Shown here in pieces: positions 16,330 through 24,732 of a stretch of 64,000 nucleotides of DNA (the first letter of the stretch is position 1; each line of letters opens with the position of its first letter). The notes below the pieces were generated by a model. It saw only the letters and a list, made by a program, of their open reading frames with translations. It was not told the origin of the DNA and made no database searches. The stretch covers positions 186,001 through 250,000 of the forward strand of contig CAIOYC010000009.1 in assembly GCA_903862425.1 (NCBI GenBank). Reading direction: 5' to 3'. Both the position numbers and the translations under genes were made by a program. Source of the DNA: an uncultured Caulobacterales bacterium. Lineage in GTDB: Bacteria > Pseudomonadota > Alphaproteobacteria > Caulobacterales > Caulobacteraceae.

Positions 16330-17634
16330 ATGACCGATCTTTTCCAGGCCGCCGGATTGGAGCCGGAGGCGCCGCGCCCCCTGGCCGACCGGCTGCGTCC
16401 CAAGGCCCTCGCCGAGGTGGTGGGCCAGGCGCACCTGCTCGGCCCCGAAGGCCCCATCGGGCGGATGGCGGCGGCGCATCGGCTGTCTTCTATGATTCTG
16501 TGGGGACCGCCGGGGGTGGGCAAGACCACGATCGCGCGCCTGCTGGCTGATGCGGCGGGCTATCAGTTCCAGCAGCTTTCCGCGGTCTTCTCCGGTGTGG
16601 CCGACCTGAAGAAGGCGTTCGAGACCGCCCGCGCCCGACGCACCGCCGGTCAGGCCACCCTGCTGTTCGTGGACGAGATTCACCGCTTCAACCGCGCCCA
16701 GCAGGACGGCTTCCTGCCCTATGTGGAGGCGGGCGACGTGACCCTGGTGGGCGCCACCACCGAGAACCCCAGCTTCGAGCTCAACGGCGCGCTGCTGTCC
16801 CGCGCCCAGGTCTTCGTGCTGCGCCGGCTGGACGATGCGGCGCTGGACGAACTCCTGAAGCGCGCCGAAGCCTATGAGGGCCGCGCCCTCCCGCTGACGC
16901 AAGAGGCGCGCGAGGCCCTGACCGCTATGGCCGACGGCGACGGGCGCTATGTGCTGACCCTGGCCGAGACCCTGTTCGCCATTGAGCCGGGCGCAACGCC
17001 CCTAGATAACGCCGGTCTCGCCGCCATCCTGCAGCGCCGCGCGCCCGCCTACGACAAGGACCGGGAACAGCATTACGACATCATCTCCGCCCTGCATAAG
17101 TCGATCCGCGGCTCTGACCCGGACGCGGCCCTCTACTGGCTGGCGCGGATGCTGGAGGGCGGGGAGGAGCCCCTGTTCATCGCCCGCCGCCTGATTCGCG
17201 CGGCCATGGAGGATGTCGGCGCCGCCGACCCCACCGCCCTGATGGTCGCCGTCGCCGCCAAGGACGCCTACGACTTCCTGGGTTCGCCGGAGGGGGAGAT
17301 CGGGCTGGCCCAGACCGTGGTCCACCTCGCCACCGCGCCCAAGTCCAACGCCGTCTACAAGGCCCTCGGCGCGGCGCGGCGCGCGGCGAAAGAGACCGGC
17401 TCGCTCACGCCGCCCGCCCATATCCGCAACGCCCCGACCAAGCTGATGAAGCAGCTCGGCTATGGGGCAGGGTACGCATACGACCACGACGCGGAGGGCG
17501 GCTTTTCCGGCCAGAACTACTTCCCCGAAGACATGCCCCGCCAGCGCTTCTACACCCCCAAGGGCGACGGCCGCGAAGCCGCCATCAAGGAGCGGCTTGA
17601 GCGTTGGGCGGCGATCAGGAAGGAACGGGAATGA
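16330..17634 (+). CDS. rarA: Replication-associated recombination protein RarA (MgsA)
   Basis: The ATG at 16330 gives a 434-residue protein, normal for RarA. The frame is open upstream to 16129, but that extension crosses hairpins and looks unlike protein. Visible features are the Walker A W-G-P-P-G-V-G-K-T-T (59-67), Walker B L-L-F-V-D-E-I-H-R-F-N-R (110-120), the sensor T-T-E-N-P-S-F-E, and the C-terminal tetramerisation part ending near N-Y-F-P-E-D-M. RarA is a clamp-loader-like AAA+ ATPase acting at stalled replication forks. It is flanked on both sides by copies of the same dispersed repeat. Confidence 0.95.
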   Translation: MTDLFQAAGLEPEAPRPLADRLRPKALAEVVGQAHLLGPEGPIGRMAAAHRLSSMILWGPPGVGKTTIARLLADAAGYQFQQLSAVFSGVADLKKAFETARARRTAGQATLLFVDEIHRFNRAQQDGFLPYVEAGDVTLVGATTENPSFELNGALLSRAQVFVLRRLDDAALDELLKRAEAYEGRALPLTQEAREALTAMADGDGRYVLTLAETLFAIEPGATPLDNAGLAAILQRRAPAYDKDREQHYDIISALHKSIRGSDPDAALYWLARMLEGGEEPLFIARRLIRAAMEDVGAADPTALMVAVAAKDAYDFLGSPEGEIGLAQTVVHLATAPKSNAVYKALGAARRAAKETGSLTPPAHIRNAPTKLMKQLGYGAGYAYDHDAEGGFSGQNYFPEDMPRQRFYTPKGDGREAAIKERLERWAAIRKERE

Positions 17635-17637
17635 CTC

Positions 17638-17784
17638 CTTTCCCCCTCAAGGGGGGAAAGGCCGGGATTGGGGGTGAACGCGCTGTCCTTGCGGGAAGGG
17701 CGCGTGAGGCGCCTCCGGTTCTCTTCGCTTCAATCTTGTGCACCCACCCCCATCCCCGACCCTTCCCCCCTCGAGGGGGAAGGG
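17638..17784. repeat. Inverted-repeat dispersed element, copy 2 (right of rarA)
   Basis: It has the same architecture as the element left of rarA. The left hairpin is CCTTTCCCCC/GGGGGAAAGG followed by GGGATTGGGGGTG; the right end is CACCCCCATCCCC with CCTTCCCCC/GGGGGAAGG. The internal DNA differs from copy 1, so only the ends are conserved, as in a non-autonomous miniature element. It begins 3 bp after the rarA stop and runs almost to the next start codon. Confidence 0.7.
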
Positions 17785-17788
17785 AGTA

Positions 17789-18523
17789 GTGCGCGCGCCT
17801 ATCGCCCTCATCGCGCAGGAGATCGCCTATGCTCGATCACTGGTGATCGCTGAGGATGCGGCGATCCTGGCGCTGAACAAGCCGGCGGGGCTGTCGAGCC
17901 AGGGGGGGCGGATCAAGGCGCACACGCTGGACGACCTGCTGTGGGCCTTCGCGCGGTCGAATGGCAAGCGGCCGGAGCTGGTGCATCGGCTGGACCGGGA
18001 TACCTCGGGTGTGATCCTGGCGGCCAAGACCAAGCCGGCGGCGGGGTTCCTCGGCAAGGCCATCGCCGCGCGCAGGGTAAAGAAGACCTACCTCGCCCTC
18101 ATCGCCGCTCCGCCGGACCCGCCAGCGGGAATGATCGCCACGCCCTTGCGACGCGAGGAGGTCGGGCGCGAGGCCTATATGCGCACCTGCGCGCCCGATC
18201 ACCCGGACGCCCAGGCCTGCGAGAGCCGCTATCGCACCCTGGCGAGCGGGCATGGCGCGGCGCTGGTGGAGCTCATCCCGCACACCGGGCGGATGCACCA
18301 GCTTCGGGTTCACCTCGCCTCCATCGGCCGTCCCATCCTCGGCGACGTGCGCTATGGCGGCGCGCTCGTGGCGGGCGGCGTGGCCGTGCCGCGTCTGATG
18401 CTCCATGCCTCCAGGCTGGACTTTCCCCATCCGGAGGGCGGATCGCGCACCATCGAAGCGCCGTCGCCGGAGGATTTCGTCGGGGTCGCGCACGCCGCCG
18501 GGCTTGCTATAAGCGGCGGATGA
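17789..18523 (+). CDS. RluA-family pseudouridine synthase without S4 domain
   Basis: The catalytic motif H-R-L-D-R-D-T-S-G-V-I-L is clear, with Asp69 as the nucleophile counted from the GTG at 17789. It isomerises uridine to pseudouridine in rRNA or tRNA. No N-terminal S4 RNA-binding domain is present, so at 244 residues it resembles RluA or TruC rather than RluC/D. The start is uncertain: the open frame begins at 17738 inside the dispersed repeat, and GTG at 17789 is the first start after it, though AGGGAG lies very close. The next gene, crcB, overlaps its stop by ATGA. Confidence 0.85.
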   Translation: MRAPIALIAQEIAYARSLVIAEDAAILALNKPAGLSSQGGRIKAHTLDDLLWAFARSNGKRPELVHRLDRDTSGVILAAKTKPAAGFLGKAIAARRVKKTYLALIAAPPDPPAGMIATPLRREEVGREAYMRTCAPDHPDAQACESRYRTLASGHGAALVELIPHTGRMHQLRVHLASIGRPILGDVRYGGALVAGGVAVPRLMLHASRLDFPHPEGGSRTIEAPSPEDFVGVAHAAGLAISGG

Positions 18524-18915
18524 ACCTCGGACTGCCCAACATCCTCCTGGTCTTCCTTGGCGGCGGCTTTGGCGCCGTGCTGCGCTATCTGGTGGGCGTG
18601 ACCTGGGTGCGGACCATGGGCGCCGAGCGGCCCTGGATGGCCACCGCCATCATCAATGTCACCGGCAGCCTGCTGATGGGCCTGCTGATCGGCGCCCTGG
18701 CCCGCGCGACCGGGGCGAGCGACCGTTGGCGGCTGCTGCTCGGGGTCGGGGTGCTGGGCGGCTACACCACCTTCTCGTCGTTCTCGCTCGAGGCGGTGAT
18801 GATGATCGAGCGTAAGGCCTATGGCGTGGCCGCCGCCTACATCCTCGGTTCGGTGGTGTGCGGCGTGCTCGGCCTGATGCTCGGCCTCTTCATCATGCGC
18901 CGCCTGCCCGTATGA
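18520..18915 (+). CDS. crcB: Fluoride channel CrcB/FluC
   Basis: A 131-residue protein with four membrane segments. The Fluc signatures are all visible: G-G-G-F-G-A-V-L-R-Y near the start, N-V-T-G-S-L-L-M-G in helix 2, and G-G-Y-T-T-F-S-S-F-S-L-E in helix 3. It forms a dual-topology dimer that exports fluoride passively. Its ATG overlaps the preceding pseudouridine synthase stop, and its own stop overlaps the rluC ATG, so it is translationally coupled on both sides. No fluoride riboswitch could be recognised upstream, and the tight overlap leaves no room for one. Confidence 0.95.
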   Translation: MNLGLPNILLVFLGGGFGAVLRYLVGVTWVRTMGAERPWMATAIINVTGSLLMGLLIGALARATGASDRWRLLLGVGVLGGYTTFSSFSLEAVMMIERKAYGVAAAYILGSVVCGVLGLMLGLFIMRRLPV

Positions 18916-19901
18916 AGGAGGTTCGCACCCTGATCGTCAGCGCGGGCGAGGACGGGGTCCGGCTCGACAAGTGGTTCAAGCGTCGCTGGCCGCACCTGAA
19001 CCACATCATGATCCAGAAGCTGGCGCGCTCGGGCCAGATTCGCGTCGACGGCGCCCGGGCCAAGCCCGACACCCGCCTCGCCGCCGGATCGAGCGTGCGC
19101 GTGCCGCCCCTGCCCGACGCTGAGGAGGCCGCCGAGAAGCGCGAAGGGTTGAACCCGCGCGACGTGGCCTACGCCAAGTCGCTCGTCCTTTACGAGGACG
19201 AGGAGGTGCTGGCTCTGAACAAGCCTTCCGGCCTCGCCGTGCAGGGCGGCACCAAGACCGTCAAGCATGTGGATCGCCTGTTGAGCGCCTGGGGAGAAGG
19301 TGTGGACAGACCGCGCTTGGTCCACCGGCTGGACCGCGATACCTCTGGCGTGCTGCTGCTCGGCAAGACGCCCAATGCGGCGGCGCGGCTGGCGGGATCG
19401 TTCGCGCGGCGCAAGGCCAAGAAGATCTATTGGGCCATCGTTGTGGGCAATCCCAAACCCGTGGCCGGCCACATCGACATGCCCCTGATCAAGAAGGGCG
19501 TCGGCGACCGCGAGATGGTGATCCCCGCCGAGCCGAAGGAGATCGGCGCCGATCCGGCGGAGACCGACTATGTCACCCTCGGCCGCGCCGCGCACCGGGT
19601 GGCTTGGATGGCGCTGCAGCCGCTCACCGGTCGCACCCACCAGCTGCGCGCCCACATGCGGGCCATTGGCCACTCCATCCTCGGCGACCCCAAATATGGC
19701 GACGAGGCCTCCGCCGCGGTGTCCGAGGGGTTGAAGCTGCAACTGCACGCCCGGCGCTTGATCCTGCCCCACCCCTCCGCCGGCATGCTGGTGATCGAGG
19801 CGCCGCTGAGCGCTGAGATGCGGGCCGGATTCGAACGCTTCGGCTTCGACGAGCATGAGGCCCCCGCCGACCCCTTCGAACATGGAGTTCGCCGTCGATG
19901 A
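18912..19901 (+). CDS. rluC: RluC/RluD-type pseudouridine synthase with S4 domain
   Basis: This 329-residue protein starts at the ATG overlapping the crcB stop. An S4 RNA-binding domain lies at about 15-65 (V-R-L-D-K-W-F-K-R-R and G-Q-I-R-V-D-G). The synthase domain carries H-R-L-D-R-D-T-S-G-V-L-L with Asp141 as nucleophile and G-R-T-H-Q-L-R-A-H later. RluC modifies 23S rRNA uridines. An insertion rich in charged residues sits near 70-85. The next gene starts within its stop (ATGA). RluC versus RluD cannot be settled by reading; RluC is favoured by the crcB linkage I recall in other alphaproteobacteria. Confidence 0.85.
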   Translation: MKEVRTLIVSAGEDGVRLDKWFKRRWPHLNHIMIQKLARSGQIRVDGARAKPDTRLAAGSSVRVPPLPDAEEAAEKREGLNPRDVAYAKSLVLYEDEEVLALNKPSGLAVQGGTKTVKHVDRLLSAWGEGVDRPRLVHRLDRDTSGVLLLGKTPNAAARLAGSFARRKAKKIYWAIVVGNPKPVAGHIDMPLIKKGVGDREMVIPAEPKEIGADPAETDYVTLGRAAHRVAWMALQPLTGRTHQLRAHMRAIGHSILGDPKYGDEASAAVSEGLKLQLHARRLILPHPSAGMLVIEAPLSAEMRAGFERFGFDEHEAPADPFEHGVRRR

Positions 19902-21730
19902 CGCCCCCAATGACGGCGCAAGAGATACAGACGGCCCTCGACACGGCCGCCGCACGCCTGCGCGGCGGGCGGACCCACGATGCGGTGGCCCTGCTTCAGC
20001 GAACGGTGGAGCAGGCCCCCAAGGTGGCCGATGCGCACCGCCTGCTCGGCCTCGGTCGCAAGGCGTTGCGCGACTATCCCGGCGCCGAGTCGGCCCTGCA
20101 GGAAGCGGTCGCGCTCGATCGCCGGAATATCGAATCTCTAACGGCCCTGGCCGATGTGCAGGTGCTGCTCGGTCAAGGCGAAGCGGCGGAAAGGTCCTAC
20201 CGCGCGGCGCTGGCGCTGAACCGCCGGCACGTGCCGGCTGCGGTGGGGCTGGGCGAACTGTTGCAGTGGTTCGGCCGCGCTGCCGAGGCGCTGCAGCTTA
20301 CCACGCCGCTCGTTGAGGGTTCCACGGACGGCCGGCTTTTGTCGCAGCATGGGGCGGCGTTGAAGGCGACCGGTCGCCACGAGGAGGCGCTCGCCATCTA
20401 CCAGCGCGCGGCGGAGGCGGCGCCGGGGCCGATCGCCGAGCATAATGTCGCCGCTGTCCTGGCCGACCTGCGTCGTCATCCCGAGGCGGAAGCGGCGGCT
20501 CGTCGCGCCCTGGCCAGGGGGCTGCGCGCGCCCGAGGGCTATCTGGTGCTCGCCCACGCCCTGCAGGGTCAGGACAAGCTCGACGAGGCGGAGGAGAATT
20601 ACCGCACCGCCATCCGCCTGCGGCCAGATATCGAGGCGATCAAGGATCTCGCCGACCTGATCTGGACCCGCACAGCCGACGTGGGCGCGGCTACCGAAAT
20701 GCTGGACGGTTTCATCGCCGGTCAGCCCGACGCCGCCACTCCGCTGATGGTGATCCGCGCCCAGGTGCTGGAGCATGCGGGGCGAAGCGAGGCCTCCTAT
20801 GAGGCGCTGGACCTCGCCGCCAAGCGTTATCCCGCCGATGCGGGATTGGCCCTGGCCGCCTCGCAACAGGCGGCGCGGGTACGGCGCCCGGCCGAGGCGC
20901 TGGTGCATGCGGAGCAGGCCGTGAAGCTGGCGCCGGGCGATTTTCGCGCCCTCAACACACTGGTTGAGGCGCAGCTGGCCGCCGGCCAAATCGACAAGGC
21001 GGCGGCCGGCGCGGTGGAGCTTCGCCGGATGCAGCCGGACGACCAGCACGCCCTGGCTCTGCAGGCCACCGCCTGGCGGTTGCTGGGCGACATCCGCTAC
21101 CAGGCGCTCTACGATTACGACAGCTTGGTGCGGCCCTACGTCATCGACACGCCGGAGGGCTGGCCCGATCTGTCCGCCTACCTTGCCGACCTGGCGCAGG
21201 GTCTACGCGAGATGCACGTCACCCGCACTCATCCGGTCGGGCAGTCCCTGCGCCACGGCAGCCAGACCAATCAGAGCCTGCTGAACGCCGCCCACCCGGC
21301 GGTTAAGGCCTTCACCCAGGCCGTCGACGGGCCCATCCGCCGCCATATCGAGGCGATCGGCCAGGGGGGGAAGCATCCCGTGCGGATGCGCAACCGGGGC
21401 GGCTATGCGGTGGCGGGCATCTGGTCGGTGCGCCTGCGGCCCGGCGGCTTCCACATCGACCATGTGCATCCGGAGGGCTGGCTGTCCTCCGCCTGCTATA
21501 TCGAGCTTCCTAGAGCCGTTGAGGGCGAAGGCCGCCAGGGCTGGATCCAGTTCGGTCAGCCGGGCATCGCCACCGAACCGCCGCTGCCGGCCGAACATTG
21601 GGTGAAGCCCGAGCCGGGTATGCTGGTCCTGTTCCCCTCCTACATGTGGCACGGCACCGTGCCGTTCGAGGGCGAGGAGCCGCGCCTGACCGTGGCTTTC
21701 GACCTCGTGCCGGACAGGCCGGGGCGATAG
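19898..21730 (+). CDS. TPR-repeat protein fused to a 2-oxoglutarate/Fe(II) oxygenase domain
   Basis: A 610-residue protein. Residues 10-390 are a run of tetratricopeptide repeats (repeated A-L-Q-E-A-V-A-L-D type helices with spacing near 34). The C-terminal part (about 420-610) resembles a putative 2OG-Fe(II) oxygenase domain: His519-x-Asp521, His522 and His524 in F-H-I-D-H-V-H, distal His585 in M-W-H-G-T, and Arg596 in E-P-R-L-T-V to bind 2-oxoglutarate. It probably hydroxylates a protein or amino-acid target held by the repeats; the target is unknown. Its ATG overlaps the rluC stop, so it shares the operon. Confidence 0.88.
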   Translation: MTPPMTAQEIQTALDTAAARLRGGRTHDAVALLQRTVEQAPKVADAHRLLGLGRKALRDYPGAESALQEAVALDRRNIESLTALADVQVLLGQGEAAERSYRAALALNRRHVPAAVGLGELLQWFGRAAEALQLTTPLVEGSTDGRLLSQHGAALKATGRHEEALAIYQRAAEAAPGPIAEHNVAAVLADLRRHPEAEAAARRALARGLRAPEGYLVLAHALQGQDKLDEAEENYRTAIRLRPDIEAIKDLADLIWTRTADVGAATEMLDGFIAGQPDAATPLMVIRAQVLEHAGRSEASYEALDLAAKRYPADAGLALAASQQAARVRRPAEALVHAEQAVKLAPGDFRALNTLVEAQLAAGQIDKAAAGAVELRRMQPDDQHALALQATAWRLLGDIRYQALYDYDSLVRPYVIDTPEGWPDLSAYLADLAQGLREMHVTRTHPVGQSLRHGSQTNQSLLNAAHPAVKAFTQAVDGPIRRHIEAIGQGGKHPVRMRNRGGYAVAGIWSVRLRPGGFHIDHVHPEGWLSSACYIELPRAVEGEGRQGWIQFGQPGIATEPPLPAEHWVKPEPGMLVLFPSYMWHGTVPFEGEEPRLTVAFDLVPDRPGR

Positions 21731-21750
21731 GGAATTACCTACGGACCTAG

Positions 21751-21830
21751 TCATCCTCGGGCTTGACCCGAGGACGAGGCAGCTGTGCGCGTGGAACTGC
21801 CTTGTGGCCGGGTCAAGCCCGGCCATGACT
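21751..21830. repeat. 80-bp composite palindromic repeat, copy 1
   Basis: Two related palindromes face each other: CCTCGGGCTTGACCCGAGG at the left and GGCCGGGTCAAGCCCGGCC at the right, separated by a spacer containing GAGGCAG and CTGCCT. The reverse complement recurs at 28606-28689 with about six differences by my alignment. It fills the gap between two convergent genes and could act as a two-way terminator. Confidence 0.75.
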
Positions 21831-21855
21831 TACGAATTGGGAGCGAAAGCGTCTT

Positions 21856-23055
21856 TTAAGCGATAAGGCCCTGCACCGGCTGGGCTTCGGCGCTGTTGGG
21901 GAAGACCACCGTGTCCAGCCGCCGCCGGTCGATGCCCATGTGGTCGGCGAGCACGCCCTTGAACACGGAGCGTACGTCGAGGGTGGGGGCCAGGTCGCGG
22001 TTCTCGAACAGCTTGGCCTGCTGCAGGGTCGGCCAGTCGCCGACGATGCCGCCGGCCTTCAGCGCCCCGCCCGCCAGCACCATGCACGAGGCGGTGCCGT
22101 GGTCCGTGCCCTTGGTGCCGTTGATGCGGGCGGTGCGGCCGAACTCGGTGGCCATGACCACCACCGTGTCCTTCCACTGCTCGCCCATGCCGCTCTGCAA
22201 TCCGGCGATGACGTTGTCGACCAGCGACAGGCGTCCCGCCAGCTGGCCGTTGTCATTGCCCTGGTTGGCGTGAGTGTCGAACCCATCGAGCGACAGCACG
22301 GCGATGGAGGGGCCGCCAGGCGCGACGAGGAACTTGGCGGCGGTGACGGCGAAGGCCTGCACATCCGCCCCGTTCAAGGGCTTGCCGCCGTTGATCACAT
22401 CCGCCTGGGCCTCGGTCTGCAGGCCGGTGGCGAGGGCCGGGCCGAGGAGGGGATCGCCCGCATAGAGGTCCATCAGGGCGTTGGCCACGCGGTTGGTCTG
22501 GCCGTTCATCCGTCCGCCCGGCGACCAGGACTGGGCCTGGACCGGCCCACGCAGGATCAAGGGCTCCTGCGCGCCGATGGAGAGGGCGGCGATGGTGCGC
22601 CCGGGCTGGGCCGCCTGCAGGGTACGGTTCAGCCAGCCGGTGGTGGAGGTGTAGAGTTGCGCTCCGCCGGTCTCGAGCAGGTCCTGCGCCTCGAAGTGCG
22701 AACGGATGCGCTGGGGAATGGCCACGGCGGGGGCGATGCGCGCCTGGCCGGACTGAACCAGGCCGTGCAGCTTGACGAGCTTGGGGTGCAGGCCGAACTG
22801 GCTGTCCAGCATCAGCACCTTGTCGTTCGGAATGGCGATCTCGCCGCGCAGGGGGATGTAGTCCGGATCGCCCACGGGTGGAGCGAGGGACAGGCCGTCG
22901 CAGGCGCCGCGCTGGATGATCACCACCAGCTTCTTGGCGGCGAAATCCGCCGCCGCCGCGCCGTTGGCCACGCCGAGGAAGGTCGCGCCAACGCCAGCGG
23001 CGAGGGCCGAGGCGATGATGCTGCGGCGGGAGGGGGAGGGGGCAGGTTGCGTCAT
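21856..23055 (-). CDS. DUF1501 family exported protein (sulfatase-like fold)
   Basis: A 399-residue protein beginning with a Tat-like signal (S-R-R-S-I-I-A-S-A-L-A-A-G-V-G near residue 10). The DUF1501 pattern is present: V-I-I-Q-R-G-A-C-D-G-L-S near 50, T-E-F-G-R-T-A-R-I-N-G-T-K-G-T-D-H-G-T-A near 300 and D-V-R-S-V-F-K-G-V-L near 360. DUF1501 proteins are related to alkaline phosphatase/sulfatase folds and almost always sit next to DUF1800 genes, as here (start overlaps the DUF1800 stop in ATGA). Their function is unknown; a periplasmic or surface role is inferred from the Tat signal. Confidence 0.9.
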   Translation of the reverse strand: MTQPAPSPSRRSIIASALAAGVGATFLGVANGAAAADFAAKKLVVIIQRGACDGLSLAPPVGDPDYIPLRGEIAIPNDKVLMLDSQFGLHPKLVKLHGLVQSGQARIAPAVAIPQRIRSHFEAQDLLETGGAQLYTSTTGWLNRTLQAAQPGRTIAALSIGAQEPLILRGPVQAQSWSPGGRMNGQTNRVANALMDLYAGDPLLGPALATGLQTEAQADVINGGKPLNGADVQAFAVTAAKFLVAPGGPSIAVLSLDGFDTHANQGNDNGQLAGRLSLVDNVIAGLQSGMGEQWKDTVVVMATEFGRTARINGTKGTDHGTASCMVLAGGALKAGGIVGDWPTLQQAKLFENRDLAPTLDVRSVFKGVLADHMGIDRRRLDTVVFPNSAEAQPVQGLIA

Positions 23056-24644
23056 CGGCGTTGGAACTCCGGAGACATGAGAAGGAGCGCAAAGGCCTCG
23101 GGTCGGCTTTCGGCGCGGGAAACGGCGAGTTCTGTCTTGGGGGTCAGGCGCGCGCCGAGCACAGCCTTGGCCTCGTCCACCGGCGCGGTCTGAGGCGCGT
23201 TGGCGTTGGCGAAGCCCTGCACCCAGGTGAGGCGCTTGACGATGGCATCGGGCGCGGCCCAGTCCACCGAGACGTCCGACCAGCCGTTGGGCTGCGGCGC
23301 GCCGAACGGACGCATGCCGAGGGAGTTAAGCGGCCCCACCACGTCCCGCGCCGGGTTGGCGGGGGTGAAGTTGGCGGCGCGCCAGCTCGACACCATGAAG
23401 TCATAGGGCGTCTTCAGCTTGCGCGGGGTCGGGTCATAGGCGTCGCGGGAGGTCACAAGGGCCTCGGCCACCTTGCCCAGGTCGCCGTTGGTGCGCGTCC
23501 ACACGTTTTCGAGGCGGGCGACGAGGGCGGGCGGCGGATCGTCGGCGACGAAATGCATGGCGATCTTGTGCGCCATGCGCCGGGCGGTCTGGGGTTTCTG
23601 CGCCAGATCGAGGATCACCTGCGCCGCCTGTTTGCCGCCGTCGTCATTATATTTCTTGCCCATGACCGTGCGTGGGCCCGGCTCGTGGAAGGTGTCGCGA
23701 TAAAGGAAGGCGCCGCCGGGGGCGGGGTCGTTGGGGTTGTTGGCCACAGACCAGCCGGTGAGGGCGCGGGCGAACTCGGTCACGTCGGCCTGGGTATAGC
23801 CCGCATCGGCGCCGACGCTGTGCAGCTCCATGATCTCGCGGCCGAGATTCTCGTTCAGGCCCACCCCGCCCCTGCGACGCGCCGCCGCCTGGCTGTTCGG
23901 TCCGATGGACTGTTGCTGGTCCAGATAGAGGATCATGCCGGGGTGCATGGAAGAGGCCAGGATCAGCTCGGCGAAGCTCTTGAACACATGGGGGCGGATG
24001 GCCTCGCGCTCGAACGGACCGACCGAGACCATGACGTCCTGGTTCTTGGCCGCCACGGTGAAGTGGTTGCACCAGAACAAGGCCCAGCGCTCACGAAACC
24101 CATCGGCGGTCGTGGACGCCAGGCGGGCGCGGGCCAGGGCTTCCTCCGCCGCCAGTTCGTTGATGGGGATGGCCGCGTCGCGTCGCGACATATCGTTGGC
24201 CTTGGCTTCGCGCACGGCCACGCGGTACTCCTGAAAGGTCTTCCAGGACTCCTCCATGCTGGGCAGGGGCCTGCCCGAGCCGAAGTCGGTCTTCGGCGGG
24301 ATCGGCCCCGTGGGCGCGGGGGGCGCCACGGATGCGCCGGCCATGGTTGACGACATACCGGCCTGCGCCATTTGCATCTGGGCATTGGCGACGGCGCCGG
24401 CCGGAACCTGACCCGCGGCGATGGCCGCGCCCGCCATGACCGGGGTGGGCGTCGGCGGCTTGGGCGGGGCGGGCGGCGGCGTGGCGGGAAGCGGAACGGT
24501 GACGGGTTCATCCGCGCCTTCGCGGCGGATCTGCGCCACCAGCCACCCGGCCGGATCGTGGCTCGCCGTATCGATTTCGCCGGGATGGGCGCCGAGGCCG
24601 AACCGCGTCACCGCAATCGCCGCCATAAGGGCCGTGTCGGCCAT
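23052..24644 (-). CDS. DUF1800 family protein
   Basis: The ATG at 24644 has GAGGAG just upstream and gives 530 residues; a longer frame to 24755 lacks support. After an N-terminal segment (V-T-R-F-G-L-G-A-H-P-G-E) comes a Pro/Ala/Met-rich low-complexity stretch at about 50-115. The conserved DUF1800 body follows: F-W-C-N-H-F-T-V, N-E-N-L-G-R-E-I-M-E-L-H-S-V-G, Y-T-Q-A-D-V-T-E-F-A-R-A-L-T-G-W and H-K-I-A-M-H-F-V-A-D-D-P-P. It is the upstream member of a two-gene operon with DUF1501. No clear signal peptide is seen. The function is unknown. Confidence 0.9.
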   Translation of the reverse strand: MADTALMAAIAVTRFGLGAHPGEIDTASHDPAGWLVAQIRREGADEPVTVPLPATPPPAPPKPPTPTPVMAGAAIAAGQVPAGAVANAQMQMAQAGMSSTMAGASVAPPAPTGPIPPKTDFGSGRPLPSMEESWKTFQEYRVAVREAKANDMSRRDAAIPINELAAEEALARARLASTTADGFRERWALFWCNHFTVAAKNQDVMVSVGPFEREAIRPHVFKSFAELILASSMHPGMILYLDQQQSIGPNSQAAARRRGGVGLNENLGREIMELHSVGADAGYTQADVTEFARALTGWSVANNPNDPAPGGAFLYRDTFHEPGPRTVMGKKYNDDGGKQAAQVILDLAQKPQTARRMAHKIAMHFVADDPPPALVARLENVWTRTNGDLGKVAEALVTSRDAYDPTPRKLKTPYDFMVSSWRAANFTPANPARDVVGPLNSLGMRPFGAPQPNGWSDVSVDWAAPDAIVKRLTWVQGFANANAPQTAPVDEAKAVLGARLTPKTELAVSRAESRPEAFALLLMSPEFQRR

Positions 24645-24732
24645 GGTTTGCTCCTCGCCTCGTCGCCCGACCGCCCTTACATAACGCGCTCGGCCCCCTC
24701 TTCCGTCGCAACCGGGATACAAAGTTTCAAAC

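Noticed and set aside
18300-18520. Search for a fluoride riboswitch before crcB
   Set aside because: crcB starts inside the previous coding sequence and no riboswitch fold was visible.
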